From: an uncultured Chloroflexota bacterium | Lineage (GTDB): Bacteria > Chloroflexota > Anaerolineae > B4-G1 > DUEL01 | Assembly: GCA_937138275.1 (NCBI GenBank) | Contig: CAKZOY010000211.1 | Coordinates: 1-6,530 of the forward strand | Reading direction: 5' to 3' | DNA length: 6,530 nucleotides | In this document: positions 1 to 6,381 of the stretch, piece after piece | Layout of the letters: every line of letters starts with the position of its first letter | How positions within the stretch are numbered: the stretch's first letter is position 1 | Position numbers and translations under genes: made by a program | The notes under the pieces: model-generated | Told to the model about the DNA's origin: nothing | Seen by the model: the letters and a program-made list of their open reading frames with translations, nothing else | The model's database searches: none

Positions 1-8
1 TGTAGCCG

Positions 9-94
9 GGCGTCCACCTCCGTGGACGCCACCGGAGCGACCGCGCAGGCGGTCGCCCGGCGCAAAGCGCCCTCTCCGGCGCGGTTTCAACCGC
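9..94. repeat. Cluster of perfect GC-rich hairpins in the left spacer
   Basis: Three strong inverted repeats follow one another. Bases 9-17 pair with 22-30 (9 bp, loop CTCC). Bases 37-44 pair with 49-56 (8 bp, loop GCAG), and the flanking CCGG at 32-35 pairs with CCGG at 57-60 across one bulged A. Bases 81-85 pair with 90-94 (5 bp, loop TTCA). A smaller stem, 59-63 with 67-71, competes with the second. None is followed by a T tract, so they are not ordinary intrinsic terminators. They resemble dispersed palindromic (REP-like) elements, but copy number cannot be judged from one window. Two reading frames are open across this stretch without a recognisable protein, so the tail of an upstream gene cannot be fully excluded. 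The rest of the spacer up to 150 shows no clear promoter. Confidence 0.5.
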
Positions 95-164
95 CAGCCT
101 GGGCAACCGCACCGATCGGGTAGATAGTTACGAGTAACCGCATAAGTTTCTAAGGAGGAGTGCT

Positions 165-554
165 ATGGCACAGGATAATGGCAGCGATGTGGTGGCTTTC
201 CTGACCGGCTTTGTGGTCGGTGGGCTGATTGGGGCGGCGGTGGCTCTGCTCTTTGCTCCCCAGTCTGGAGAAGAAACCCGCGCCCAGATCCGCGCCAAAG
301 GGGTGGAACTGGGCGAGCGGGCAAAGGAGGAGGCCGAGAAAGTCCGTGAGCGGGCCGAACTCGTCCTGGAGGAAGCCCGCGCCAAGGCGGAGGCGGTTGC
401 CGCCGATATCCGCCGCCGGGCGGAGGACCTGCAGACCCAGGGGCAGGTCATCCTGGAGGAGAGCCGCAAGCAACTGGCGGAGGCCGTAGAGGAAACTCGC
501 AAGGCCGTCACCCAGGCCAAAAAGCCCGCCTCAACCCCGGAGACGCCCGCTTAG
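165..554 (+). CDS. YtxH family membrane-anchored coiled-coil protein
   Basis: The protein has 129 residues. A single hydrophobic, glycine-rich membrane segment covers about residues 9-31. The family hallmark LFAPQSGEETRAQI follows at about 29-42, then a long charged helix rich in Glu, Lys, Arg and Ala (about 35-120) that should form a coiled coil, and a short Pro/Thr-rich tail. This is the usual size and layout of YtxH-domain proteins (PF12732), which are small and often stress-linked, with no established biochemical activity. Most of the protein is expected in the cytoplasm, anchored at the inner face of the membrane. The start is set by an almost ideal ribosome binding site, TAAGGAGGAG at 151-160, with the ATG at 165. 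That suggests strong translation. The gene appears to stand alone, because the next start is 204 bases downstream. Confidence 0.88.
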   Translation: MAQDNGSDVVAFLTGFVVGGLIGAAVALLFAPQSGEETRAQIRAKGVELGERAKEEAEKVRERAELVLEEARAKAEAVAADIRRRAEDLQTQGQVILEESRKQLAEAVEETRKAVTQAKKPASTPETPA

Positions 555-595
555 AGAACTCTTCTCCCCATCGGGGGACAGAAATGTGTGTTCTC
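554..595 (+). other. Weak nested inverted repeat after the YtxH gene
   Basis: GAGAAC (554-559) can pair with GTTCTC (590-595), and inside it TCCCC (565-569) pairs with GGGGA (574-578) over the loop ATCG. It begins at the last base of the stop codon, so it may protect the 3' end of the mRNA or act as a Rho-type end region. There is no T tract, so it is not a convincing intrinsic terminator. The remainder of the spacer to 758 shows no convincing promoter; the only near match is TACAAT at 682-687, which lacks a -35 box at proper spacing. Confidence 0.3.
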
Positions 596-758
596 AGCCC
601 TGCCGTTCTTTCGCGGCGGTGTCCGCTCGCTGGAAGACGGAAGGATAGGACCGCGCGCCAGTCTTGTCCGGATTTCGCCATTACAATTCTATGGCACTAA
701 GCGCAGGCGATCTCACGCGCCGAGCTTGGGCCGAACCACACAATCCAAGGAGGCTCCC

Positions 759-1862
759 ATGAAAAAGTCGGTGATTGTGCGATGTTGCACCCTGTTCGCC
801 CTACTCATCGGAATGCTCGGCTGCGGTCTGGGGGGAAATGGGGCTGCTATGTTCCGGGCGAATCCCCAGCGGACGGGAATTTGCGCCGATGACGGCCCGG
901 TCGCTCTTCAGGAATTGGTCTGGAAGTTCAAGACCGATGGCAAGATATTTTCTTCCCCTACGATTTCTGCCGGGGTCGTCTATTTCGGAAGTAATGATGG
1001 CTATCTGTACGCCGTGGATGTGAAGACCGGGGAGAGAATCTGGAGATTCAAGACGGGCGATCGGATTGTCTCCTCCCCAGCAGTGGCCAGCGGGATGGTC
1101 TACTTCGGCAGTTACGATGGCTATTTGTACGCCGTGGATATTAAGACCGGACAGGAAGAATGGAAATTCAAAACTGGCGGCGCAGTCCATTCTTCCCCCG
1201 CGGTTTCCAACCAGGTAATCTACTTCGGCAGCGTAGACAAATACCTCTACGCTGTGGATGCCAAGACCGGACAGGAGAGGTGGAGATTCCGGACCGGTGG
1301 TGCAATCTACTCTTCCCCGGCAGTGGCCGACGAAGTGGTCTACATCGGCAGTGATGACCGGTATCTATATGCGGTCCATCAGGGGACGGGTCAGGAGAAG
1401 TGGAAGTTCAAGACCGACGGCGCCGTCGGTTCCTCTCCCGCTGTGTCGGGTAAAACGGTCTATTTCGGCAGCAATGACAAATACCTGTATGCCGTGGATG
1501 TCAAGACTGGACAGGAAACCTGGAAGTTCCAGACGGATGCCGGCATTCTTTCTTCCCCGGCCGTGGCTGGTGGGATGGTCTATGTCAGCAGCCAGGATCA
1601 GTACCTGTATGCAGTGAACGCCAGCACCGGGCAGGAAGAGTGGAAATTCCAGGCAGAGGGCGAGGTCAATTCCTCACCGACCGTAGCAGGCAACACGGTC
1701 TATTTCGGCAGCGAGGACACCCGTCTGTACGCGGTGGACATCCGTACTGGACGAGAGAGGTGGAATTTCCGGACAGAGGGGGGTGTTTTCTCCTCCCCGG
1801 CAACGTCCGGCGGACTCCTCTTTTTCGGCAGCAAAGATGGGTATCTGTACGCGGTGAAGTAG
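759..1862 (+). CDS. PQQ-like beta-propeller repeat lipoprotein (eight blades)
   Basis: The protein has 367 residues. It starts with MKK, a hydrophobic stretch (about 11-20) and a lipobox-like MLGC with Cys22, so it should be an exported lipoprotein. A short segment with MFRANPQRTG (31-40), typical of the N-terminus of PQQ-like propellers, follows. Eight head-to-tail repeats then run from residue 54 to the end. Seven are exactly 40 residues and the last stops after 34. The consensus is W-K-F-K-T ... SSPAV ... VYFGS-x-D-x-YLYAVD-x-KTGQE, matching PQQ/quinoprotein-type blades (PF13360, PF01011). No dehydrogenase catalytic domain is present, so it is probably a binding or scaffold propeller like BamB rather than an enzyme; its ligand is unknown. 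The ATG at 759 was chosen because AGGAGG precedes it at 748-753 and the signal peptide begins there. The frame is open upstream to a GTG at 588, but that would add 57 residues ahead of the signal sequence. The spacing on both sides suggests a single-gene transcript. Confidence 0.9.
   Translation: MKKSVIVRCCTLFALLIGMLGCGLGGNGAAMFRANPQRTGICADDGPVALQELVWKFKTDGKIFSSPTISAGVVYFGSNDGYLYAVDVKTGERIWRFKTGDRIVSSPAVASGMVYFGSYDGYLYAVDIKTGQEEWKFKTGGAVHSSPAVSNQVIYFGSVDKYLYAVDAKTGQERWRFRTGGAIYSSPAVADEVVYIGSDDRYLYAVHQGTGQEKWKFKTDGAVGSSPAVSGKTVYFGSNDKYLYAVDVKTGQETWKFQTDAGILSSPAVAGGMVYVSSQDQYLYAVNASTGQEEWKFQAEGEVNSSPTVAGNTVYFGSEDTRLYAVDIRTGRERWNFRTEGGVFSSPATSGGLLFFGSKDGYLYAVK
918..1859 (+). repeat. Eight tandem 120-bp coding repeats (propeller blades)
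   Basis: The blade-coding units start at 918, 1038, 1158, 1278, 1398, 1518, 1638 and 1758, at a strict 120-base period with no insertions or deletions; the last is cut to 102 bases. Each carries the same core, a TGG-AA/GA-TTC strand, TCTTCCCC-like SSP, GTCTA-TTCGGCAG and a YLYAV block. Units differ at many synonymous sites, so the array is not a very recent amplification. The fourth unit (YAVHQGTG) and the sixth (VYVSSQDQ) deviate most from the consensus. Confidence 0.9.
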
Positions 1863-1871
1863 GGCAGCCCC

Positions 1872-1934
1872 TACTCCCTACTCCCTACTCCTTACTCCCT
1901 ACTCCCTACTTCATACTCCCTACTCCACACTTCG
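1872..1934 (+). repeat. Heptanucleotide tandem repeat, unit TACTCCC
   Basis: Eight consecutive 7-base units start at 1872, 1879, 1886, 1893, 1900, 1907, 1914 and 1921. Five are exactly TACTCCC; the others are TACTCCT, TACTTCA and TACTCCA. A degenerate ninth copy, CACTTCG, ends at 1934. The tract fills nearly all of the 83-base spacer between the propeller gene and the kinase-family gene and stops where the latter's ribosome binding site begins. The transcribed strand is purine-free in long stretches, so it cannot form a simple hairpin. It resembles the short tandemly repeated repetitive sequences of cyanobacterial and some other genomes. No function can be assigned. Confidence 0.9.
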
Positions 1935-1945
1935 GGAGGCACACT

Positions 1946-2431
1946 ATGGAACTCCTGACCATCCGCATCCAGAAACCGGATGACGTCAACTTCATCCTGG
2001 GGATGAGCCATTTCATCAAGACCGTGGAGGACATCCACGAGGCTGTGGTGAACACCGTCCCCAGCATCCGCTTCGGCCTGGCCTTCTGCGAGTCCTCCGG
2101 ACCGGCCCTGGTGCGCTGCACTGGCACCGACCCAGAGATGATAGAACTGGCGAAACAGAACGCCCTCGCCATCGGCGCGGGACATTCGTTCATCCTCTTC
2201 CTCGCCCCCGGCTTCTACCCCATCAACGTCCTCAACGCCGTCAAGATGGTGCCGGAGGTCTGCCGGATTTTCTGCGCTACGGCGAATCCCGCCGAAGTGA
2301 TCGTCGCCCAGACGGAGCAGGGGCGGGCGATCCTGGGCGTGGTGGACGGCGTCAGCCCCAGGGGGGTGGAGGGCGAGGCCGACGTGGCCCACCGCAAAGA
2401 GTTCCTGCGCCGCATCGGCTACAAACTGTAA
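1946..2431 (+). CDS. Adenosine-specific kinase family protein (PF04008)
   Basis: The protein has 161 residues, the normal full length for this compact single-domain family, first named DUF355 and later 'adenosine specific kinase' after work on archaeal members. Recognisable family blocks are the MELLTIRIQKPDDVNFILG start (1-19), SHFIKTVEDIHEA (21-33), FGLAFCESSGPALVR (43-57), GAGHSFILFL (78-87), the FYPINVLNAVK segment (90-100) and the diagnostic VVDGVSPRGVE (132-142). No signal peptide or membrane segment is present, so it is cytosolic. The physiological substrate remains poorly defined; phosphorylation of adenosine is the family-level assignment, not something the sequence proves. The ATG at 1946 follows GGGAGG at 1934-1939 at good spacing. 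The frame is open upstream through the heptamer repeat, but that extension is low-complexity and rejected. It is the first gene of a tight cluster, 13 bases before ccdA. Confidence 0.88.
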   Translation: MELLTIRIQKPDDVNFILGMSHFIKTVEDIHEAVVNTVPSIRFGLAFCESSGPALVRCTGTDPEMIELAKQNALAIGAGHSFILFLAPGFYPINVLNAVKMVPEVCRIFCATANPAEVIVAQTEQGRAILGVVDGVSPRGVEGEADVAHRKEFLRRIGYKL

Positions 2432-2444
2432 TCGGCCCGACCGG

Positions 2445-3164
2445 ATGGAGACCCCGTCGCTACTTCTGGCTCTCGTCGCCGGACTGGCCTCGTTCCTTTC
2501 CCCGTGCGTCCTCCCGCTGGTCCCCGCCTACATCAGTTACCTGGGCGGGCAGGCGGTGACGGCATCGGGGGACAAACCTCGCCGCAGTTCGGCGACGTTT
2601 TTCCACGCCCTCGCCTTCGTCCTGGGATTCTCGGCCGTCTTCATCACCCTGGGCGGCGTCGCCGGAGGGCTGGGGCAGTTGCTGCGGGCCGACTGGGTGC
2701 GCTGGATTGGCGGCCTGGTGATGGTCTTCTTCGGCCTGGCCCTGATGGGCGCGGTCAAACTGCCCGCCCTCTACACCGAACGCCGCCTGCACCTCCGCAC
2801 CGATTCCCGTTGGGGGTATCTCTCCTCTGCCGTCGTCGGCGTCTCCTTCGCCGCGGGCTGGACCCCCTGCGTCGGGCCCGTGCTGGGGGCGATTCTGGCT
2901 CTGGGGGCCAGCCAGCGGACGGCCGGTCAGGCTGCGCTGCTCCTGGCTTTCTACTCTCTTGGCCTGGGTATCCCCTTCCTGATGGTTGGGTTGGCGGTGG
3001 ACCGGATGGGCGCTTATCTCCGACGACTCCATCGCTACCTGCGTCCCATCCAGATTGCCACCGGCGTCCTCATCCTCATCTTCGGCGTCTTACTCTTTAT
3101 GGACTGGCTGCGCGTCCTGGGCGCGTGGATGACCCGCCTGGGCGTCGGCTGGGAGGGATTCTGA
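2445..3164 (+). CDS. ccdA: CcdA-type cytochrome c biogenesis / thiol-disulfide transporter
   Basis: This is a six-helix membrane protein of 239 residues, the typical CcdA length. It should carry reducing equivalents from cytoplasmic thioredoxin across the membrane to periplasmic thiol proteins used in cytochrome c maturation or oxidative-stress repair. The two family cysteines are present and are the only ones: Cys21 in SFLSPCVLPLVPAYISYLGG (16-35) and Cys142 in GWTPCVGPVLGAIL (138-151). Helices lie at about 6-33, 53-78, 85-104, 128-153, 162-183 and 201-220. The charged loop at 105-124 should face the cytoplasm. It lacks the extra DsbD periplasmic domains. The ATG at 2445 gives the correct short N-terminus. 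No good ribosome binding site precedes it, and it begins 13 bases after the kinase-family stop, which suggests translational coupling. Its usual partners (ResA-like thioredoxin, CcsA/CcsB) are not in the window. Confidence 0.93.
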   Translation: METPSLLLALVAGLASFLSPCVLPLVPAYISYLGGQAVTASGDKPRRSSATFFHALAFVLGFSAVFITLGGVAGGLGQLLRADWVRWIGGLVMVFFGLALMGAVKLPALYTERRLHLRTDSRWGYLSSAVVGVSFAAGWTPCVGPVLGAILALGASQRTAGQAALLLAFYSLGLGIPFLMVGLAVDRMGAYLRRLHRYLRPIQIATGVLILIFGVLLFMDWLRVLGAWMTRLGVGWEGF

Positions 3165-5221
3165 TGAACGACCCACTCCACGTCTTCTTTCACCCGCGCG
3201 GCGTCGCGGTCCTGGGCGCCAGCGCCAATCCGACCAAGTTGAGTTACGGCGTTATCCACAACCTGGTCACTCACGGCTACCTGGGCCCCATCTACCCGGT
3301 CAACCCCAAAGGCGGGGAGATACTGGGGCTGAAGGTCTATCCGTCCCTTACGGACGTGCCCGACCCGGTGGACCTGGCGGTCATCGTCCTGCCCGCCGGA
3401 CAGGTGGCCGCGGCCCTGGAAGAATGCGGACGGCGGGGCATCCGTCACGCCGTCCTTATCGCCTCCGGCTTCGGCGAACTGGGGGCCGAGGGCAAGGAAC
3501 ACGAAGAGCAGTTGCGCCAGATCGCCCGCCAGTACGGCATCCGCTTCATCGGACCCAACTGTGTGGGCGTTCTGGACACGTACACCCCCATTGACACCAC
3601 CTTCAGTCGGACGATGCCCGGTCAGGGGCCCATTGGTCTGGTCTCCCACTCCGGCGCCGTCTGCGGGGGGACGATGGACTGGGCCAACGTGGTGGGGGTG
3701 GGGTTCTCCCGCATTGTCAGCCTGGGCAACCAGGCGGATATTGACATGGCCGACGCGCTGGACTCTCTATCTGCCGACCCGCACACGCGCGTCGTGGCGG
3801 CCTACATTGAGGGCCTGCCGGACGGCCGTCGGTTCGTGGAGGCGGCGCGCCGCCTGACCGCGCGCAAGCCCCTGGTGGTGCTCAAGGCCGGACGGACCCC
3901 CAGCGGTACCCGCGCGGTGGCGTCCCATACGGGCGCGCTGGCGGGGGCCGACCAAGCCTTTCTGGCGGCGTGCCGTCGGGCAGGGGCGATCCCGGTGGAT
4001 TCGCTGGAAGAACTGGTGGACGCGGCCATCGCGCTGGCCTACCGTCGGCCGCCTGCCGGACCGCGCATGGTCATCCTGACCAACGCCGGGGGGCCGGCCG
4101 CGGTCGGCGCAGACCACCTGGACCGCCACGGCTTGCGCCTGGCCGATCTCTCTCCCCAGACTCAGGCCCGGTTGCGGGAGGTCTGCCCGCCCGGCACGAT
4201 GACGGGCAATCCGGTAGATATGCTGGGCGGCCCTCAGGCCGACCACTACACCGCCGCCCTGCGGGTGTTGCTGGACGCCCCCGAAGTGGACGGAGTCCTG
4301 GCCCTCTTCGTCCCTCAGGCCATCACCCCGGTCTACGACGTGGCGGTGGCGGTGGGGCGGGCCACGGAGACGAGCGAAAAGCCCGTCGTCTGCTGCATTT
4401 CCGGCGGGGGTGGCATCCGTGCCGCGGCGCGGGCGCTGCATGCCCACTCCGTCCCCCACTACCTGACCCCTGAACGGGCCGCCTTCGGCCTGGGGGCGCT
4501 CTGGAAGTACGCCCGCATCCGGGAGCGCCCCGTTCCTGACCCCGAACCGGTGGAAGGGATGGACCGGGGGCGGATCGCCGCCCTGCTGGAGGGCAAAAGC
4601 GGCGTGCTGAGCCCGCAGGAGGGGGCGGAGATCGCCGCGGCCTGCGGCCTGACGGTCCCGCCGTCGGGGGTTGCCGTTTCGGCCGACGAGGCGGCGGCGC
4701 TGGCGGAGGGGATGGGGTATCCCGTTGTCCTCAAACGGGTCGCGCCGGGCCTGACGCACAAGAGCGATGCCGGTGGGGTCGTGGTGGGCCTGAAGAGCGC
4801 CGATGCGGTGCGGGAGGCCTTCGCCCGCATGGTGCGGGCGGAGGAACGGGCGCTGGTGCAGAAAATGGCTCCGGCGGGCGTGGAAGTGGTCGTCGGCGCG
4901 TATCGGGACCCGCAGTTCGGCCCGCTGGTGATGTTCGGCCTGGGCGGGGTCTACGTGGAGGTGCTGCGGGACGTGGCTTTTCGGATGGCGCCGCTCCCCC
5001 GCGCCGAGGCGCGGGAGATGATTGCGGAGACGGCCGCGGGGCGTCTGCTGGCGGGCGTGCGCGGCCAGGCAGCGCGGGACATAGAGGCGGTGGTGGACGC
5101 CCTCTGCCGGGTCGGATGGCTGATGGAGGAGTTCCCGCAGATTTCGGAGATAGACCTGAACCCGCTCATCGTGGGGGAGCGGGGTGCATGGGCGGTGGAT
5201 GTGCGGGTGGTGATTCGGTAA
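3164..5221 (+). CDS. ADP-forming acetate/acyl-CoA ligase, fused alpha-beta type
   Basis: The protein has 685 residues, the usual size for single-chain NDP-forming acyl-CoA synthetases. The family converts acyl-CoA + ADP + phosphate to acid + CoA + ATP, reversibly. Order of domains: CoA-binding Rossmann fold (about 8-140, with VAVLGASANPTKLSYG and the GPNCVG motif near 130), two succinyl-CoA-ligase-like flavodoxin domains (about 150-290 and 300-440; SHSGAVCGG, SLGNQADIDMADAL), a linker near 455-470, then an ATP-grasp domain (about 475-685; VLKRVAPGLTHKSDAGGVVV, MFGLGGVYVEVLRDVAFRM, EIDLNPLIV). His255 in SHTGALAG matches the phosphohistidine of the alpha part, and His532 in THKSDAGG the second transfer histidine of the beta part, so both catalytic histidines are retained. 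No C-terminal acetyltransferase domain is present. The acyl substrate is undetermined; acetate is only the commonest. The ATG at 3164 overlaps the ccdA stop by one base (TGATG), with GGGAGGG at 3151-3157 as ribosome binding site. Confidence 0.92.
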   Translation: MNDPLHVFFHPRGVAVLGASANPTKLSYGVIHNLVTHGYLGPIYPVNPKGGEILGLKVYPSLTDVPDPVDLAVIVLPAGQVAAALEECGRRGIRHAVLIASGFGELGAEGKEHEEQLRQIARQYGIRFIGPNCVGVLDTYTPIDTTFSRTMPGQGPIGLVSHSGAVCGGTMDWANVVGVGFSRIVSLGNQADIDMADALDSLSADPHTRVVAAYIEGLPDGRRFVEAARRLTARKPLVVLKAGRTPSGTRAVASHTGALAGADQAFLAACRRAGAIPVDSLEELVDAAIALAYRRPPAGPRMVILTNAGGPAAVGADHLDRHGLRLADLSPQTQARLREVCPPGTMTGNPVDMLGGPQADHYTAALRVLLDAPEVDGVLALFVPQAITPVYDVAVAVGRATETSEKPVVCCISGGGGIRAAARALHAHSVPHYLTPERAAFGLGALWKYARIRERPVPDPEPVEGMDRGRIAALLEGKSGVLSPQEGAEIAAACGLTVPPSGVAVSADEAAALAEGMGYPVVLKRVAPGLTHKSDAGGVVVGLKSADAVREAFARMVRAEERALVQKMAPAGVEVVVGAYRDPQFGPLVMFGLGGVYVEVLRDVAFRMAPLPRAEAREMIAETAAGRLLAGVRGQAARDIEAVVDALCRVGWLMEEFPQISEIDLNPLIVGERGAWAVDVRVVIR

Positions 5222-5228
5222 AGCAAAG

Positions 5229-5275
5229 AGGGCCTGCGGCGGGCGGCGAAGCCGCCCGCCGCAGGCCCTGTTTTA
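5229..5275 (+). terminator. Perfect 19-bp hairpin with short T tract
   Basis: Bases 5229-5247 pair perfectly with 5251-5269 over a GAA loop. The stem is almost entirely G/C and is followed by TGTTTTAT, while AAA upstream (5225-5227) can add pairs to the Ts. It begins 8 bases after the acyl-CoA ligase stop and looks like an intrinsic terminator for the upstream cluster. Only 18 bases separate it from the next ATG, so it could instead act as an attenuator or mRNA-processing hairpin controlling the prenyltransferase. Confidence 0.8.
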
Positions 5276-5292
5276 TCCCCGAGGAGGTGTCT

Positions 5293-6231
5293 ATGACCGA
5301 CAACGTCTCTCAACCCAAAATGCCCCCTCTGTGGGTCGTCAAGACGCGCGCGCCGTTCTTCGTGGCGGATATCGTCCCGGTCGTGCTGGGGACTGCTCTG
5401 GCATGGGCCCGCACCGGCGCGTTCAACCTCTGGTACTTCCTGCTCACCCTAATTGGTGCGATTGCCCTCAACGCCGGTACCAATATGACGAACGATTACT
5501 TTGACCACAAATGGGGTTCCGATGAAATCAATGAGGAGTATGCCAACCCCTTCACGGGCGGTAGCCGTCTCATCCAGATGGGTCTGGTCAAACCCGAGAC
5601 GATGCTCTGGGAGGGGATCGGTTTCTTCGTCCTGGGCAGCCTTATCGGCCTGTTTCTGGCCTTCACCCGCAGTTGGACGATCCTGTGGCTGGGCGTCATC
5701 GGTGTCTTCTGCGGCTATTTTTACACTGCGCCCCCCTTCCGGCTGGCGCGCACGGGCCTGGGGGAACTGGCGGTGGGTCTCTGCTTTGGCCCGCTGATGG
5801 TTCTGGGGGCCTACGTGGTCCAGACCCGCCAGTTGGCCTGGGAGCCGGTCGTCGCGGCGATCCCCGTGGGCATTCTCGTCGCGCTGATCCTCTGGATCAA
5901 CGAGTTTCAGGATATGCGCGCCGATGCGGCGGTGGGGAAGAACCATCTGGTGGTGCGGCTGGGCCGCCGCCGGGCTGCCGTCGTCTACGGCATCCTGCTG
6001 GCCCTGACGTACCTCTCCATCCTGGGTGGCGTCCTGCTGGATAACGTCACCCCCTTTGCCCTCATCGGCCTGCTGACGGTTCCCCTCGCCATCCAGGCGT
6101 ATCGCATCGCCCGCGTCCACTACGACCATCCGCGGGAGTTGACCCCAGCCAACGCGCTGACCATCCGCATCCATCTGCTGACCGGACTGCTGATCGGGCT
6201 GGGGTATGTGATTCAGGGGATGGTGGGATGA
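5293..6231 (+). CDS. menA: UbiA-family prenyltransferase, probably 1,4-dihydroxy-2-naphthoate polyprenyltransferase (MenA)
   Basis: This is an integral membrane protein of 312 residues. It is predicted to attach a polyprenyl chain to an aromatic acceptor, most likely 1,4-dihydroxy-2-naphthoate in menaquinone synthesis. Both Asp-rich motifs that hold Mg-pyrophosphate are present: N64-M-T-N67-D68-Y-F-D71, and N203-E-F-Q-D207-M-R-A-D211 followed by AVGKNHLVVRLG, which is very MenA-like. Further family signatures are FTGGSRLIQMG (87-97), YFYTAPPFRL (142-151) and GLGELAVGLCFGP (155-167). About eight or nine hydrophobic segments can be seen, starting near residue 22, after a cytoplasmic N-terminus. 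The ATG at 5293 has GAGGAGGTG at 5281-5289; an upstream in-frame ATG at 5116 lies inside the previous gene and is rejected. Related UbiA enzymes for other acceptors cannot be ruled out from sequence alone, and no other men gene is in the window. There is no room for a separate promoter after the upstream hairpin, so transcription must come from inside or before the ligase gene. Confidence 0.82.
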   Translation: MTDNVSQPKMPPLWVVKTRAPFFVADIVPVVLGTALAWARTGAFNLWYFLLTLIGAIALNAGTNMTNDYFDHKWGSDEINEEYANPFTGGSRLIQMGLVKPETMLWEGIGFFVLGSLIGLFLAFTRSWTILWLGVIGVFCGYFYTAPPFRLARTGLGELAVGLCFGPLMVLGAYVVQTRQLAWEPVVAAIPVGILVALILWINEFQDMRADAAVGKNHLVVRLGRRRAAVVYGILLALTYLSILGGVLLDNVTPFALIGLLTVPLAIQAYRIARVHYDHPRELTPANALTIRIHLLTGLLIGLGYVIQGMVG

Positions 6232-6252
6232 CCCTGTAACTTGTTCAATGCA

Positions 6253-6306
6253 GGCTCTGGGAGCCGGTAGCAGCTCTGGCCGAAAGGGGGAAGGAGATGG
6301 CTCCCA
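6253..6306 (+). other. Alternative inverted repeats after the prenyltransferase gene
   Basis: GGCTC (6253-6257) pairs with GAGCC (6261-6265) over a 3-base loop. The same right arm, as TGGGAGCC (6258-6265), can instead pair with GGCTCCCA (6299-6306) across a larger loop, so the two hairpins are mutually exclusive. No T tract follows. It may form the 3' end of the prenyltransferase mRNA, but function is not established. Bases 6232-6316 hold no other recognisable feature. Confidence 0.35.
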
Positions 6307-6316
6307 CGCGATTCCC

Positions 6317-6345
6317 TTGACATTTTCTCCACCTGACAGTATCAT
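6317..6345 (+). promoter_or_regulatory. Sigma-70-type promoter of the attenuator transcript
   Basis: A perfect -35 box TTGACA (6317-6322) is separated by exactly 17 bases from TATCAT (6340-6345), one mismatch from the consensus -10. It is the best promoter match in the window. Transcription should begin near 6351-6353, about 30 bases before the leader ORF. Confidence 0.8.
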
Positions 6346-6381
6346 ATCTCCAAACCGCGCGCTTCGGGCGGAGGATTGGCT

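Noticed and set aside
1..123. Possible C-terminal end of an upstream protein (frame open from 1 to the TAG at 121)
   Set aside because: A second frame is equally open, composition is Pro/Arg/Ala low-information, and the stretch is better explained by perfect inverted repeats.
664..692. Possible promoter upstream of the propeller gene (TTGTCC with TACAAT or TTCTAT)
   Set aside because: TACAAT lies only 12 bases after TTGTCC, and the 17-base spacing gives a poor -10 box.
588..758. A 57-residue N-terminal extension of the propeller protein from a GTG at 588
   Set aside because: It would place the lipoprotein signal peptide internally, has no ribosome binding site, and the ATG at 759 has a good AGGAGG upstream.
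1872..1934. CRISPR-like array
   Set aside because: The units are contiguous 7-mers with no spacers.
1640..1945. In-frame extension of the kinase-family protein through the heptamer tract
   Set aside because: It overlaps the propeller gene in another frame and encodes low-complexity residues across the repeat; the ATG at 1946 has its own ribosome binding site and gives the normal family length.
3767..4759. Long open frame on the minus strand opposite the ligase gene
   Set aside because: It is antisense to a clearly conserved coding region, Arg/Gly/Pro-rich and without recognisable motifs; GC-rich DNA gives such shadows.
6276..6300. Resemblance of TGGCCGAAAGGGGGA to cloning-vector lacZ-alpha sequence
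   Set aside because: The match is short and imperfect, and the surrounding sequence is not vector-like.
5449..6345. Long minus-strand open frame opposite the prenyltransferase
   Set aside because: It mirrors the real gene, has a composition rich in His, Gln and Asp typical of antisense shadows, and would run from the promoter region of the attenuator.
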